A stretch of DNA of 26,137 nt from JBCCEJ01 sp039030335. GTDB taxonomy: Bacteria; Pseudomonadota; Gammaproteobacteria; HK1. The notes beneath the pieces were generated by a model. It was given only the letters and a program-made list of their open reading frames with translations, did not search any database and had not been told where the DNA came from. The DNA lies in the NCBI GenBank assembly GCA_039030335.1, contig JBCCEJ010000082.1:1-26137 (forward strand), given 5' to 3'. Both the position numbers and the translations under genes were made by a program. Shown piece after piece: positions 7,741-16,340 of the stretch; position 1 is the first letter of the stretch; every line of letters begins with the position of its first letter.

Positions 7741-9557
7741 GCTGCAGCCTCCCGTGCGTCTGGCTCTGCCATTGCAGCGAGTATGTTCAAACTCGAAATC
7801 GGCATGCCGTCGAAGTGCAACGCCGGCAGCAGTTTCTGCTTGTCGACGTTCAGTTCATTCAGCAGCAACGTGCGCAGCTGACCGTCCCGGTTCTGCTCGA
7901 CCACGTAGATCCGCTCATGTGCATCGAGGAACCGCTGTACGTCGTCTCCGAACGGAAATGACCGGATGCGCAGGTAGTTGAAGTGACGTCCGCTGGCGTT
8001 CAGTTTGTCCCGCGCCTCCAACACGGCGCGGTCCGAACTTCCGTAGGCGATAATGCCGTCTTGCGTGGCGTGGTTTGCACGTTGCACAACGGGTGCTGGC
8101 AAGTGCTTCGGCGCACCGTCCATCTTGCGGCGCAGACGCTCCATCAACCGCACGTAGTCGCCGCCATCCTCGGTGTACTGCGCCTTCTCGTTGTGCCCGG
8201 ACCCGCGTGTGAAAAAGCCGCCCTTGGGGTGCACACCCGGGTAGCTGCGGTAAGGGATGCCATCTCCATCCACGTCTGCGTAGCGATGAAATTCGGCGGC
8301 TGCTTCCAGTGCGGCCTGATCCATCACCTTGCCGCGGTCCGGTTGATAGGTGTCGTCCCACTGTGGCTTGGGGATCATCCAGTCGTTCATGCCGATATCG
8401 AGATCGCTCAGAACGATCACCGGCGTTTGCAAACGCTCAGCGGCGTCGAACGCGCTGCTCGCCATCTCGAAACACTCCGCCGGATCGGCGGGAAACAACA
8501 GCGCGTGGCGTGTATCGCCATGAGATGCGTACGCCGCTGAGATCAGGTCCGATTGTTGGGTTCGCGTGGGCAGGCCGGTAGAGGGACCGGTACGTTGCAC
8601 ATCCCAGAGCACCATGGGCACCTCGGTGAACGACGCGTAACCGAGTATCTCCGACATGAGCGACACGCCCGGGCCACTCGTGGCGGTGAAGGTGCGCGCG
8701 CCGCCCCAATTCCCGCCGAGCACGATCGCGGCCGCCCCGAGTTCGTCTTCTGCCTGCACGATGCAGTAGTTCTTTGCGCCGGTTTCCGGGTTGATCCGAA
8801 AGCGGCGGCAGAAATTACCGAACGCGTCCATCAGTGAGGTTGACGGCGTTATGGGGTACCACGCGCCCACCGTTGCACCTGCAAAGACATTGCCAAGCCC
8901 GGCCGCGGTATTGCCGTCCATCAGGACGTGTCCAGCGGTTCGATCGCTCGCCTCCACGCGCGTCGCGAGCGGGCAGGCCAGATGTTCCAGCGCGTAGTCG
9001 TAGCCCATCGCAATAGCTTCGAGATTCGACGCCACGAGGTGTTTCTTGCGTTCACCGAACTGTTCCTGGATGAGCTGCTCGACGACCCGCATGTCGATGT
9101 TCAGCAACGCCGCCAGTACACCGAAGTAAGCGATATTTTTCATCAGGATGCGGGTGCGCGGATCCGCATAGCGTTCGTTGCACATACGTGCGAGCGGTAC
9201 GCCAACGATCTGGATGTCGTCGCGCCAGAGCTGCTTATCGCGGGGCCAGCTCGAATCGTAGATCAAACAGCCGCCGGCGCTGAGTTCAGCAAGATCCTTG
9301 TCGTAAGTCTGGGCATTCATCGCCACCATGATGTCGACGCGACCGCTCGCACACAGGTAACCAGCGTCGGACACACGGATTTCGTACCAGGTCGGTAGTC
9401 CCTGGATGTTCGACGGAAAGAAGTTCTTACCGCATACCGGCACGCCCATCCGAAATACCGAGCGCATCAGCAGACCATTGGCGCTTGCCGAACCGGTGCC
9501 ATTGACGTTGGCGATCCGGATCGTGAAGTCGTTTACTCCCCCACGTGCGTGCGCCAT
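7737..9557 (-). CDS. korA: 2-oxoglutarate:ferredoxin oxidoreductase alpha subunit (gamma-alpha fusion)
   Basis: The protein is 606 residues from the ATG at 9557, which has a strong GGGGAGG ribosome binding site six bases upstream; an earlier start at 9650 lies deep in the preceding gene and gives an unfamily-like leader. Residues 10 to about 200 are the gamma domain (NVNGTGSASANGL, then GLPTWYEIRVS). The alpha domain follows with YPITPST at 234-240, an ATSGPG motif and GPSTGLPTRTQQSDL. This gamma-alpha fusion is normal for KorA/VorA-type enzymes. It forms the catalytic complex with KorB. The gene begins inside the last 25 bases of korC and ends overlapping korB, so the three are one operon. 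Confidence 0.92.
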   Translation of the reverse strand: MAHARGGVNDFTIRIANVNGTGSASANGLLMRSVFRMGVPVCGKNFFPSNIQGLPTWYEIRVSDAGYLCASGRVDIMVAMNAQTYDKDLAELSAGGCLIYDSSWPRDKQLWRDDIQIVGVPLARMCNERYADPRTRILMKNIAYFGVLAALLNIDMRVVEQLIQEQFGERKKHLVASNLEAIAMGYDYALEHLACPLATRVEASDRTAGHVLMDGNTAAGLGNVFAGATVGAWYPITPSTSLMDAFGNFCRRFRINPETGAKNYCIVQAEDELGAAAIVLGGNWGGARTFTATSGPGVSLMSEILGYASFTEVPMVLWDVQRTGPSTGLPTRTQQSDLISAAYASHGDTRHALLFPADPAECFEMASSAFDAAERLQTPVIVLSDLDIGMNDWMIPKPQWDDTYQPDRGKVMDQAALEAAAEFHRYADVDGDGIPYRSYPGVHPKGGFFTRGSGHNEKAQYTEDGGDYVRLMERLRRKMDGAPKHLPAPVVQRANHATQDGIIAYGSSDRAVLEARDKLNASGRHFNYLRIRSFPFGDDVQRFLDAHERIYVVEQNRDGQLRTLLLNELNVDKQKLLPALHFDGMPISSLNILAAMAEPDAREAAA

Positions 9558-11350
9558 GCCTCGCCTCCCCGTTGTTCGTCGCGCGCGTACGGCACCAGTA
9601 GTTTCGACTTCTGCATATCCCAGGCCGCCGTGGGACATCTCTCCGCACACAGACCGCAGTGCACACAGAGGTTTTCGTCCTTGGCCATGACCCGGCCGGT
9701 TTGTTTGAGCGGTTCGGAGATATAAACCGCCTGGTCCGGGTTGGCGGCTGGCAGTTTGAGCCGCTGGCGAAACTCCTCTTCAGGCTCGCCGTCGCGGGTG
9801 TCGATCATCGTCAGGCAGTGCACCGGACAGATGTCGATACAGGCGTCGCACTCGATACATCGCTCGGCGGCGAACACGGTTTGCGCGTCACAGTTCAGAC
9901 ATCGTTCAACTTCCTGCATCGCCTGCTCGTAGGTGAACCCGAGCTCCACTTCGATCGCGAGATCGTTGAAACGCTGACCCAGATCAACTTGCGGGACGAT
10001 GCTGCGGGCAGCGCCGTCGAAGTCATTACTGAAGCTCCATTCGTGCATACCCATCTTGCGGCTCTGCAGGTTCATGCCCATCGGCAGGCGATCGTGAAGA
10101 TCGTCACCCTGACAGTAGCGATGGATGGATACGGCGGCCTGGTGACCGTGCTCCACGGCCCAGATGATGTTCTCCGGGCCGAACGCAGCGTCGCCCCCGA
10201 AGAACACCCCGCGGCGTGTGGATTCGAACGTAACCCGGTCGACTACCGGTACGTCCCATTTGTCGAACTCGAGGCCGATGTCGCGCTCAATCCACGGAAA
10301 TGCGTTCTCCTGGCCGATCGCCAGGATCACGTCATCGCATTCGAGATCTACTTCTTCGACCACGCGCGAGCGCATCCGACCGTTTTCGTCGTCAAAATAC
10401 TCCAGGCGCTCAAACCGCATGCCCGCGAGCCGGCCGTCTTCGATCAGGAAAGCAAGTGGCGAGAGACATTCGATGATTTCGACGTTTTCGCCTTCCGCAT
10501 CCTCGAGTTCCCAGGCGGAAGCCTTGAAGTACTCGCGAGGCTTACGGGCCATGACCTTTACGCTCTTGCCGCCGAGGCGCAGTGCGCTTCTACAGCAGTC
10601 CATGGCTGTATTGCCGGCGCCGATGATCAACACCTTCTCACCGATCGCCTCGACATGTCCGAACGCCACCGATTCGAGCCACGTGATGCCGATGTGCACC
10701 TGTTCTGTGTCGTACCGTCCCGGCAGATCCAGTTCTTTGCCTTTAGGCGCCCCGCTGCCGACGAACACTGCGTCGTAGTCTTCATTGAGCAGCGCTTCGA
10801 GACTGTCGATTGGGGAGTTCAGACGCAGGTCTACACCTGTGTTGAGGATGTACTGAATCTCCTCGTCGAGCACGTTGGCGGGCAGCCGGAAGGACGGGAT
10901 GTTCGTGCGCATGAGGCCGCCCGTCGTGCCGAGCGCCTCAAAGATCGTACAGTCGTAGCCGAGTGGCGCCAGGTCGTTCGCAACGGTCAGGGAGGCACAG
11001 CCGGCCCCGACCAGCGCGATGCGCTTGCCGTTCCTGGTAGATGGGGGTTTCGGTAGTCCGTCCGTAACGTCGTCGCGCAAGTCGGCCGCTACCCGCTTCA
11101 GGCGACAGATCGCGACGGGATTGTCTTCGACTCGACCGCGCCTGCAGGCAGGCTCGCACGGCCGATCGCAGACCCGCCCGAGTATGCCGGGAAATACATT
11201 CGTCCGGCGGTTTGCCAGGTAGGCATCGGAATATTGTCCTTGGGCGATCAGTCGTATGTACTCGGGTACATCCGTATGCGCAGGACAAGCGTATTGACAG
11301 TCGACCACACGATGAAAGTATCGCGGGTCGGTCGTATTGGTAGGTTTCAT
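9533..11350 (-). CDS. korC: NAD(P)H:ferredoxin flavoprotein of the KorCAB complex (GltD-like plus ferredoxin domain)
   Basis: The protein has 605 residues. The N-terminal iron-sulphur domain carries C18, C22, C61, C65 and C69 as in glutamate synthase small subunits. FAD is bound at GAGCAS (115-120; the usual Pro is Cys), NAD(P) at IIGAGNTAMD (242-251), and a second FAD contact is GGDAAFGPENI (385-395). The C-terminus adds a two-cluster ferredoxin: CIECDACIDICPVHC (498-512) and CVHCGLCAERCP (562-573), plus C484 and C487. It would pass electrons between the KorAB 4Fe-4S cluster and NAD(P), making the operon a 2-oxoglutarate:NAD(P) oxidoreductase, as described for KorABC of Azoarcus evansii. The start at 11350 has a poor ribosome binding site but the N-terminus is family-like. 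Confidence 0.87.
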   Translation of the reverse strand: MKPTNTTDPRYFHRVVDCQYACPAHTDVPEYIRLIAQGQYSDAYLANRRTNVFPGILGRVCDRPCEPACRRGRVEDNPVAICRLKRVAADLRDDVTDGLPKPPSTRNGKRIALVGAGCASLTVANDLAPLGYDCTIFEALGTTGGLMRTNIPSFRLPANVLDEEIQYILNTGVDLRLNSPIDSLEALLNEDYDAVFVGSGAPKGKELDLPGRYDTEQVHIGITWLESVAFGHVEAIGEKVLIIGAGNTAMDCCRSALRLGGKSVKVMARKPREYFKASAWELEDAEGENVEIIECLSPLAFLIEDGRLAGMRFERLEYFDDENGRMRSRVVEEVDLECDDVILAIGQENAFPWIERDIGLEFDKWDVPVVDRVTFESTRRGVFFGGDAAFGPENIIWAVEHGHQAAVSIHRYCQGDDLHDRLPMGMNLQSRKMGMHEWSFSNDFDGAARSIVPQVDLGQRFNDLAIEVELGFTYEQAMQEVERCLNCDAQTVFAAERCIECDACIDICPVHCLTMIDTRDGEPEEEFRQRLKLPAANPDQAVYISEPLKQTGRVMAKDENLCVHCGLCAERCPTAAWDMQKSKLLVPYARDEQRGGEAWRTHVGE

Positions 11351-11591
11351 TGGATTCGGTGTCAGAGCGCTGGCGGCGAGCCGTGGCGGGAGAGATTCGC
11401 GTCACGATCGAGCAGAATGTTCAAATCACTATACGCGCCGGTCTGCACCATGTGTACCGGCATCCGGTCCTCTGATATGGACCCTTAGGTGGTATAAATC
11501 GGAACAAGCTGGAAGCGATAACAAATGCATACTGCGGCTTCGACCAGACCGGCCATGACGTCGACCGGGTGGACAAGAGAGACGAATCGAT

Positions 11592-11897
11592 ATGGTTGAT
11601 GAATTCGATCCGGTCCAGTACGTCCACACCGAACTCGTCCCGCTGCTGAAGGAACTGGTGCAACTCACGAAAGCACAAGGTGCCATCGCGGAGCAGCAGT
11701 ATTTCCAGGTATTGCTGACTCAGATGGAAGCCGCGCGCGATGGCGTTCACGTCGCCGAGGCGTTCCTGCATTTATCGAGCGCCGCGTTTCTTGGTTTTGA
11801 ATATTCGCCCGACGTCGCCGACCTGCTGGATACGCTGTTGGAGCGAGCGGAGCATCTCTCTGAAGCTCTGGCAGAGTCCGGTCGCATCAAGCACTAG
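11592..11897 (+). CDS. Small acidic hypothetical protein (101 aa)
   Basis: I do not recognise this protein. It is 101 residues, acidic and helical, with Leu/Glu/Gln-rich amphipathic stretches and no signal peptide or membrane segment. ATG 11592 follows GAGAGACG, a fair ribosome binding site. Upstream is a 241-base interval shared with korC, in which no convincing promoter is seen. It converges on the GT41 gene, and the two stop codons share the palindrome CTAG (11894-11897). The composition and ribosome binding site support a real gene; no function is proposed. Confidence 0.68.
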   Translation: MVDEFDPVQYVHTELVPLLKELVQLTKAQGAIAEQQYFQVLLTQMEAARDGVHVAEAFLHLSSAAFLGFEYSPDVADLLDTLLERAEHLSEALAESGRIKH

Positions 11898-13657
11898 CGA
11901 GGTATTGGTGGCCCGGTCGCAGATGTTCGCGACGCATCGAGAAAGCGTTCCCACACGTGGTCCAGCGCCGACTCGAACCGGCGGGCGAAAGCGGGCGCGT
12001 TCATTAGCGCACTCTGTTGCATCTGGTCGCGCAAGCCGGCGCTCAACCGGTACAGCCGGTCGGCGTCGCTGGCGAGGGTGACCGCCGCGTCGACGTAGCC
12101 GGCCCGGTCTTCTGCAACCAGTTCGGAAAGCCCGGCTGCGCACAGGAGCGAAGCACCCACTCGACCCGCATGGGCCGCGCCCCGTAGGGTGATGACCGGC
12201 ACGCCCATCCACATGGCCTCGCAGCTGGTGGTCGTGCCGTTGTAGGGGAACGTATCCAATGCGATGTCCACGTGCTGATACACCGCCATCCCATCCGCTG
12301 CCGATGTTGCATAGGGTCTGAACTCGAGGCGTTTTTGTGAGATGCCGCGCTCCGTGAAGTACCGCGTTGTCCTTGTCACGTAACCTCGATCTCCGGAGAC
12401 TCTTGATTTCAACAACAGTCGCGATCGCTGCACCGTTCGCAGGATCTCCAGCCAGGTCGCGAGCACGTCCCCGGTTATCTTTTGCGGGTTATTGAAACAG
12501 CCGAAGGTCAGCCAGCCCGATTGCTCCCGCACGCGTCTTGAAGGTCGGCCCGAGCCGGGCGCGTAGCAAAGGAAGGTCTCAGGCAGCCTGACGAGCGTTT
12601 CCGTGTAGTGCTCCTCATCATTCTCGGACGCGGGGTCGGTAATGCAGTCGACGACGCGGTAGTCCATCGCTTCGAGCCCGGTCGTATTCGGATAGCCTGC
12701 GTAAGTCAGCTGGACCGGCGCCGCGCGAGCCGCGAACACCGGCAACCGGTTGTAGGCCGTGTGGCCGTTCAAATCCAACAGCAGATGAATGCCGTCGGCG
12801 CGTATGCACCGCAGCAGTTCGCGGTCCGCGAGCTCCGCGACGTTGTGCCAACGGTCGGCGCTCGAAATGAGGCGTACGGTCGTGTCATCACGATTTGGAT
12901 GCGTGTGGTAAACCACGACCTCGAAACGTTCCCGGTCGAGGTTGGCCAGCAACGGCGTTGCGAAATAACTGACGGAATGCTGTCGCAAATCAGCCGAGAC
13001 GATGCCCAGGCGCAACCGTTTCGGTCGGATCTCCAACCCGAATGCCTCAGCGTCGGTCGGCGGCGGATACCCGGCGATGTCGTCAGCACAGCGGTTACCC
13101 CATTCGCGGTGTGCGCGGGCGACGGATTCGGCTGAACGCAAATTCGTATAGTTGAGCGCCAGCAACCGCGATGAGTGCAGCCGATGGTCGTCGGGGTGTG
13201 TCTGCGCAGACTCCGAGGCGATCTTCAGCCCCGCTTCGTGTTGACCCATGGACATCAGTGCACCGGGCAGGGAAGACATCAACGCCGCCGACCGATCCCC
13301 CAGCCGATGGGCGCGGCGCAGCATATCCAGGGCCTGTGAGACTTCGTTTTGCTGGTACAGCAATCGCCCGAGTTCGGCGAGGGCCTGACCGTGCTGTGGA
13401 TCCACTGTCGCGACTGTTTTCAGATACCGGATGGCATCAGTCAGTCGTACTTCGTCGCGGGCGATCTGAGCCAGGGTCAACAGGGTGGGCACATGCGCCG
13501 GCGCTGCGACGAGGACCCGTTCCATCGCCAATCGTGCTTTCGCGAGCTCACCCCGCGCGTACGCCGTCGTCCCGTCGTCGGACAGCTCTCGGGTAGCCGG
13601 GCTCAGTACCTGACTGGCCGGGAGCCTGCTACGTTTGCGTTTCGAGCGTCTTGCCAT
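11894..13657 (-). CDS. TPR protein with O-GlcNAc-transferase-type GT41 domain
   Basis: The protein has 587 residues, with a basic N-terminus (MARRSKRKRSR), about four TPR-like repeats (about 25-170) and a C-terminal GT41 (OGT/SPINDLY) domain. Conserved OGT features are His227 (SADLRQHSVSYF), DLNGHTAYNR (about 295-304), AGYPNTTG (about 320-327), Lys393 in NNPQKI (equivalent to the UDP-contacting Lys of human OGT) and NGTTT at 473-477. It probably transfers a sugar, classically GlcNAc from UDP-GlcNAc, to Ser/Thr of a protein. No flagellin or adhesin gene is nearby to suggest a target. The ribosome binding site is weak. All main catalytic motifs are intact, so it is probably active. Confidence 0.9.
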   Translation of the reverse strand: MARRSKRKRSRLPASQVLSPATRELSDDGTTAYARGELAKARLAMERVLVAAPAHVPTLLTLAQIARDEVRLTDAIRYLKTVATVDPQHGQALAELGRLLYQQNEVSQALDMLRRAHRLGDRSAALMSSLPGALMSMGQHEAGLKIASESAQTHPDDHRLHSSRLLALNYTNLRSAESVARAHREWGNRCADDIAGYPPPTDAEAFGLEIRPKRLRLGIVSADLRQHSVSYFATPLLANLDRERFEVVVYHTHPNRDDTTVRLISSADRWHNVAELADRELLRCIRADGIHLLLDLNGHTAYNRLPVFAARAAPVQLTYAGYPNTTGLEAMDYRVVDCITDPASENDEEHYTETLVRLPETFLCYAPGSGRPSRRVREQSGWLTFGCFNNPQKITGDVLATWLEILRTVQRSRLLLKSRVSGDRGYVTRTTRYFTERGISQKRLEFRPYATSAADGMAVYQHVDIALDTFPYNGTTTSCEAMWMGVPVITLRGAAHAGRVGASLLCAAGLSELVAEDRAGYVDAAVTLASDADRLYRLSAGLRDQMQQSALMNAPAFARRFESALDHVWERFLDASRTSATGPPIPR

Positions 13658-13747
13658 AGCTTTTCAAACCGGTTCCGTCCGGTACCACCAGGCTTGCCGC
13701 CCGTCGGGTCCAGCGAGCGAATCCCAAGGCGATCGCATCAACGGGCC

Positions 13748-15202
13748 CTAGTCGTCGATGTTCGGCGAGTGGATGACGGTCATCTTATTGACCTGCATAT
13801 CGTGCATGGTGTGCGGAATTCCGCCAACGCCGTGACCGGAGGCGCGCAGACCGGCAAATGGCATCCAGTCGACCCGGAACGCCGTATGGTCGTTGACCAT
13901 TACGGCGGCCGCGTCGAGGCGTGAAGATGCACGCATGGCCGTTTCTATCGATTCCGAAAACACCGCTGCCTGAAACGCGAACGGCAGCGCGTTGGCGGCT
14001 GCGATGGCCTCGTCGAGATGGTCGAAGGCGTATACACATACCACCGGCCCGAAGATCTCCGATGTCGACACGCGCGCCCCGGCCGGCGGATTCATCAAGA
14101 CGGTGGGTCGGTATGCGGTTTCAGAGAGGGGCTTGCCGCCACACAGCGCGGTCGCACCGCCGTCACATGCCTCAGTGACCCACTCGTGGACGCGTTGCAC
14201 CTCGGCCGGGACGATAAGTGGGCCAACCTCGGTGTCGGCTCGCGTCGGGTCACCGACCCGCAGTTTGTCGGCCCCCTCGGCGAGTTGCCCGGCGAAGCCG
14301 CGCGCAATGGAGCGGTGCACGAAAACCCGCTGGACGGACACACAGACCTGTCCGGCGTGGTAGAAGCCACCTTTTAACAGTGCCGGAAGCGTGCGCGTCA
14401 GATCCGCATCCGCCGCCACGACGACCGGCGCCGCACCGCCGTGTTCGAGAGCGCAGCGCGTGCCGGGTGCGAGCTGTGAGCGTAGTGACCACCCAACGCC
14501 GGCGGACCCGATGAAACTGAAAAAGGCGACGCGCGCGTCGGTCACCAACGCGGTTGCATCCTTGCGCTCGTCCGTTACGACAGCCTGGCACCACTCCGGC
14601 GGTAATCCCGCTTCGTGCAGTATCTGCACGAAGCGCAGACAAGACAGTGGCGTGCGGTCGGACGGTTTGACGATCACAGGACAGCCGGTCGCAACGGCCG
14701 GCGCTACCTGATGGGCGATCAGGTTGAGCGGGTGGTTGAAAGCACTGACGGCGACAACCACTCCGATCGGCTCTTTCCGGGTGTAGGCGATGCGGTTCTT
14801 TGAGCTCTCGCTCAAATTCATCGGTATGACTTCACCCGCGTGCGCACGGAGCTGCTCGGTGCAGATGCGCACGGAATCGATCGCGCGGTCAACTTCGACC
14901 AGTGAATCGACCAGCGGTTTACCGCCTTCGCGGGCCGCCTCCAACGCCAGGGCGTCGCGCCGGCTCTCCATGATCGCCGCGGCCCGGCCGAGAATTTGCA
15001 GACGTTGGCGCAGCGGAAGCCACCCGTCACGCGCCAGGAATCGTTCCCGGGCATTGCGCAGGGCGTATTCAACAGTCGGCTGGTCGGCGCGCGCTACGGA
15101 TGCGATCGAACTCAAGTCCCACGGAGCGAAAACCGTGGCTGGCGGGGCCGTCGTGGTCGCGCCAGGGACGAGTAGCGGAAAAACCTCCATTCCATCAGAC
15201 AT
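13748..15202 (-). CDS. Aldehyde dehydrogenase family protein
   Basis: The protein is 484 residues, a normal length for NAD(P)-dependent aldehyde dehydrogenases. The oxyanion Asn is in AFNHPLN (Asn156), the NAD-site Lys in VIVKPSDRTP, the general base is Glu253 in LEHGGAAPV (His replaces the usual Leu), and the nucleophile is Cys287 in GQVCVSV. It would oxidise an aldehyde to its acid or acyl product; the substrate is unknown. The start has strong GGAGGAG/GAGAGG upstream. It diverges from the luciferase-like operon, so the two could work in one pathway, for example oxidising aldehydes formed by those enzymes. The shared 270-base interval contains a long inverted repeat (15301-15393). Confidence 0.9.
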   Translation of the reverse strand: MSDGMEVFPLLVPGATTTAPPATVFAPWDLSSIASVARADQPTVEYALRNARERFLARDGWLPLRQRLQILGRAAAIMESRRDALALEAAREGGKPLVDSLVEVDRAIDSVRICTEQLRAHAGEVIPMNLSESSKNRIAYTRKEPIGVVVAVSAFNHPLNLIAHQVAPAVATGCPVIVKPSDRTPLSCLRFVQILHEAGLPPEWCQAVVTDERKDATALVTDARVAFFSFIGSAGVGWSLRSQLAPGTRCALEHGGAAPVVVAADADLTRTLPALLKGGFYHAGQVCVSVQRVFVHRSIARGFAGQLAEGADKLRVGDPTRADTEVGPLIVPAEVQRVHEWVTEACDGGATALCGGKPLSETAYRPTVLMNPPAGARVSTSEIFGPVVCVYAFDHLDEAIAAANALPFAFQAAVFSESIETAMRASSRLDAAAVMVNDHTAFRVDWMPFAGLRASGHGVGGIPHTMHDMQVNKMTVIHSPNIDD

Positions 15203-15300
15203 TCAGGCCTCTCCTCCACGAATGTTGCGGTATCCGGGTTCAGCGGGTCGCCTCAGATACGGGTTCGTCCCGGCCGTGGGCATGCCCTCGGGGATTCATC

Positions 15301-15393
15301 AAGACTAGAGCAGTCTTCAGCCCTGGAACAGGATCGGGATGGGCGGCGACCGGATATCCCACGGCCCCCGTCATCGCCGGACTCCAGGGCTGA
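15301..15393. promoter_or_regulatory. Long inverted repeat with attached hairpin (candidate structured leader or operator)
   Basis: TCAGCCCTGGA (15317-15327) is repeated as its exact complement TCCAGGGCTGA (15383-15393), an 11-base perfect inverted repeat with 55 bases between the arms. Abutting it, AAGACT (15301-15306) and AGTCTT (15312-15317) form a second perfect hairpin with a five-base loop. On the minus strand this would be the 5' leader of the aldehyde dehydrogenase, about 99 bases before its start. Smaller internal stems such as ACGG/CCGT are possible. No T run follows. I could not match it to a known riboswitch class. Confidence 0.45.
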
Positions 15394-15472
15394 GACCGGT
15401 GGTACATACCTAAGGTGCCGGAGATGCGCCAGAATGAACGCGCCGCCTAATGGTGCCGGGACAGGAACTACG

Positions 15473-16336
15473 ATGAGACTTGGAATCGTCTGCGGTCTGA
15501 CGACGTATCTCGCCAGTGTCAAAGTGATAGCCCGGCATATCGAAGCGGCCGGATTCGAATCGATGTGGATGCCTGACCATCCGGTCATGCCAGTGCGGCG
15601 GGCGAGCTCCGATACGGGTGGCGGTACGATGCCGACCTACTACGCACATCTGCTGGACCCGTTCGTCGGTCTGGCGGCGGCTGCGGGCGCTACGGCTTCG
15701 CTGCGTCTTGGCACCAGCGTGGCGCTCATCGCAGAACGAGATCCGCTGGTGACTGCCAAGGAGGTCAGCACCATAGACCTTACCTCCAATGGGCGTTTCG
15801 AACTCGGCATCGGTGCCGGCTGGCTGCGCGAAGAAGGGGAACTCCTCGGTGTCAACTGGCCACGACGTTGGGCACAGACGCGCGAACACCTCCTGGCGAT
15901 GCGCGCGTGCTGGTCGCATGAGGTGAGCGAGTTTCATGGCGAATTCGTCGATTTTCCGCCGCTGGTGAGCGATCCGAAGCCCGTGCAGAATCCGCATCCG
16001 CCAGTATTGATCGCTGGAGAGCTGCAGGGCGCTGCAACCCGCGTTACCGAATACGGTGATGGCTGGATGCCGCGCTACGACCGCATTTCGCTGGCGGGAC
16101 TGCGCTCGGGCAGCGACGCTATTCGTCAGCGCCTGGCTGGGGCCGGACGCGACCCGGGACGCTTTGCAACCACCGTATTCAGGTGCCCCCCGGAAACCGG
16201 CGCCGTTGCAGAACTGGCCGCTACGGGCGTCGAGCGCGCACTCATCGTATTGCCGCCGGTGGCCGGGCAAGAAGCTCTCGATACGGTATCGCAATGGTCT
16301 GAGACGCTGCTGCCGGCGGCTGGGCAAGGGGGTTAG
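15473..16336 (+). CDS. LLM-class flavin (F420 or FMN) dependent oxidoreductase, copy 1
   Basis: The protein is 287 residues from ATG 15473 (CAGGAA upstream); ATG 15434 is in frame and has its own fair ribosome binding site. The sequence shows the bacterial-luciferase-like barrel: MRLGIVCG at the start, GFESMWMPDH, GIGAGWLREEG and PKPVQNPHPPVLIAGE. This is the Rv2161c-like (TIGR03619) type, in which F420 or FMN is used. Copy 2, only four bases downstream, shares these motifs, so the pair is a tandem duplication. It heads a tight rightward operon. The C-terminal parts differ between the copies, which suggests different substrates or a heteromer. Confidence 0.88.
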   Translation: MRLGIVCGLTTYLASVKVIARHIEAAGFESMWMPDHPVMPVRRASSDTGGGTMPTYYAHLLDPFVGLAAAAGATASLRLGTSVALIAERDPLVTAKEVSTIDLTSNGRFELGIGAGWLREEGELLGVNWPRRWAQTREHLLAMRACWSHEVSEFHGEFVDFPPLVSDPKPVQNPHPPVLIAGELQGAATRVTEYGDGWMPRYDRISLAGLRSGSDAIRQRLAGAGRDPGRFATTVFRCPPETGAVAELAATGVERALIVLPPVAGQEALDTVSQWSETLLPAAGQGG

Positions 16337-16340
16337 AACC

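Noticed and set aside
9558..9650. Extended korA start at 9650
   Set aside because: The added part overlaps korC coding sequence, while ATG 9557 has a very strong ribosome binding site.
11493..11498. TATAAA as a -10 box for the 101-residue gene
   Set aside because: No -35-like hexamer at 16-18 bases upstream.
15383..15400. TPP-riboswitch-like GGCTGAGACC
   Set aside because: Only the CTGAGA core matches; the second conserved half with the GAACCTGAT-type stem is not in the right order downstream.
16056..16340. Upstream extension of the second LLM gene
   Set aside because: It lies inside the first LLM gene in another frame and encodes Arg/Pro/Cys-rich text; GTG 16341 has a good ribosome binding site and the right N-terminus.
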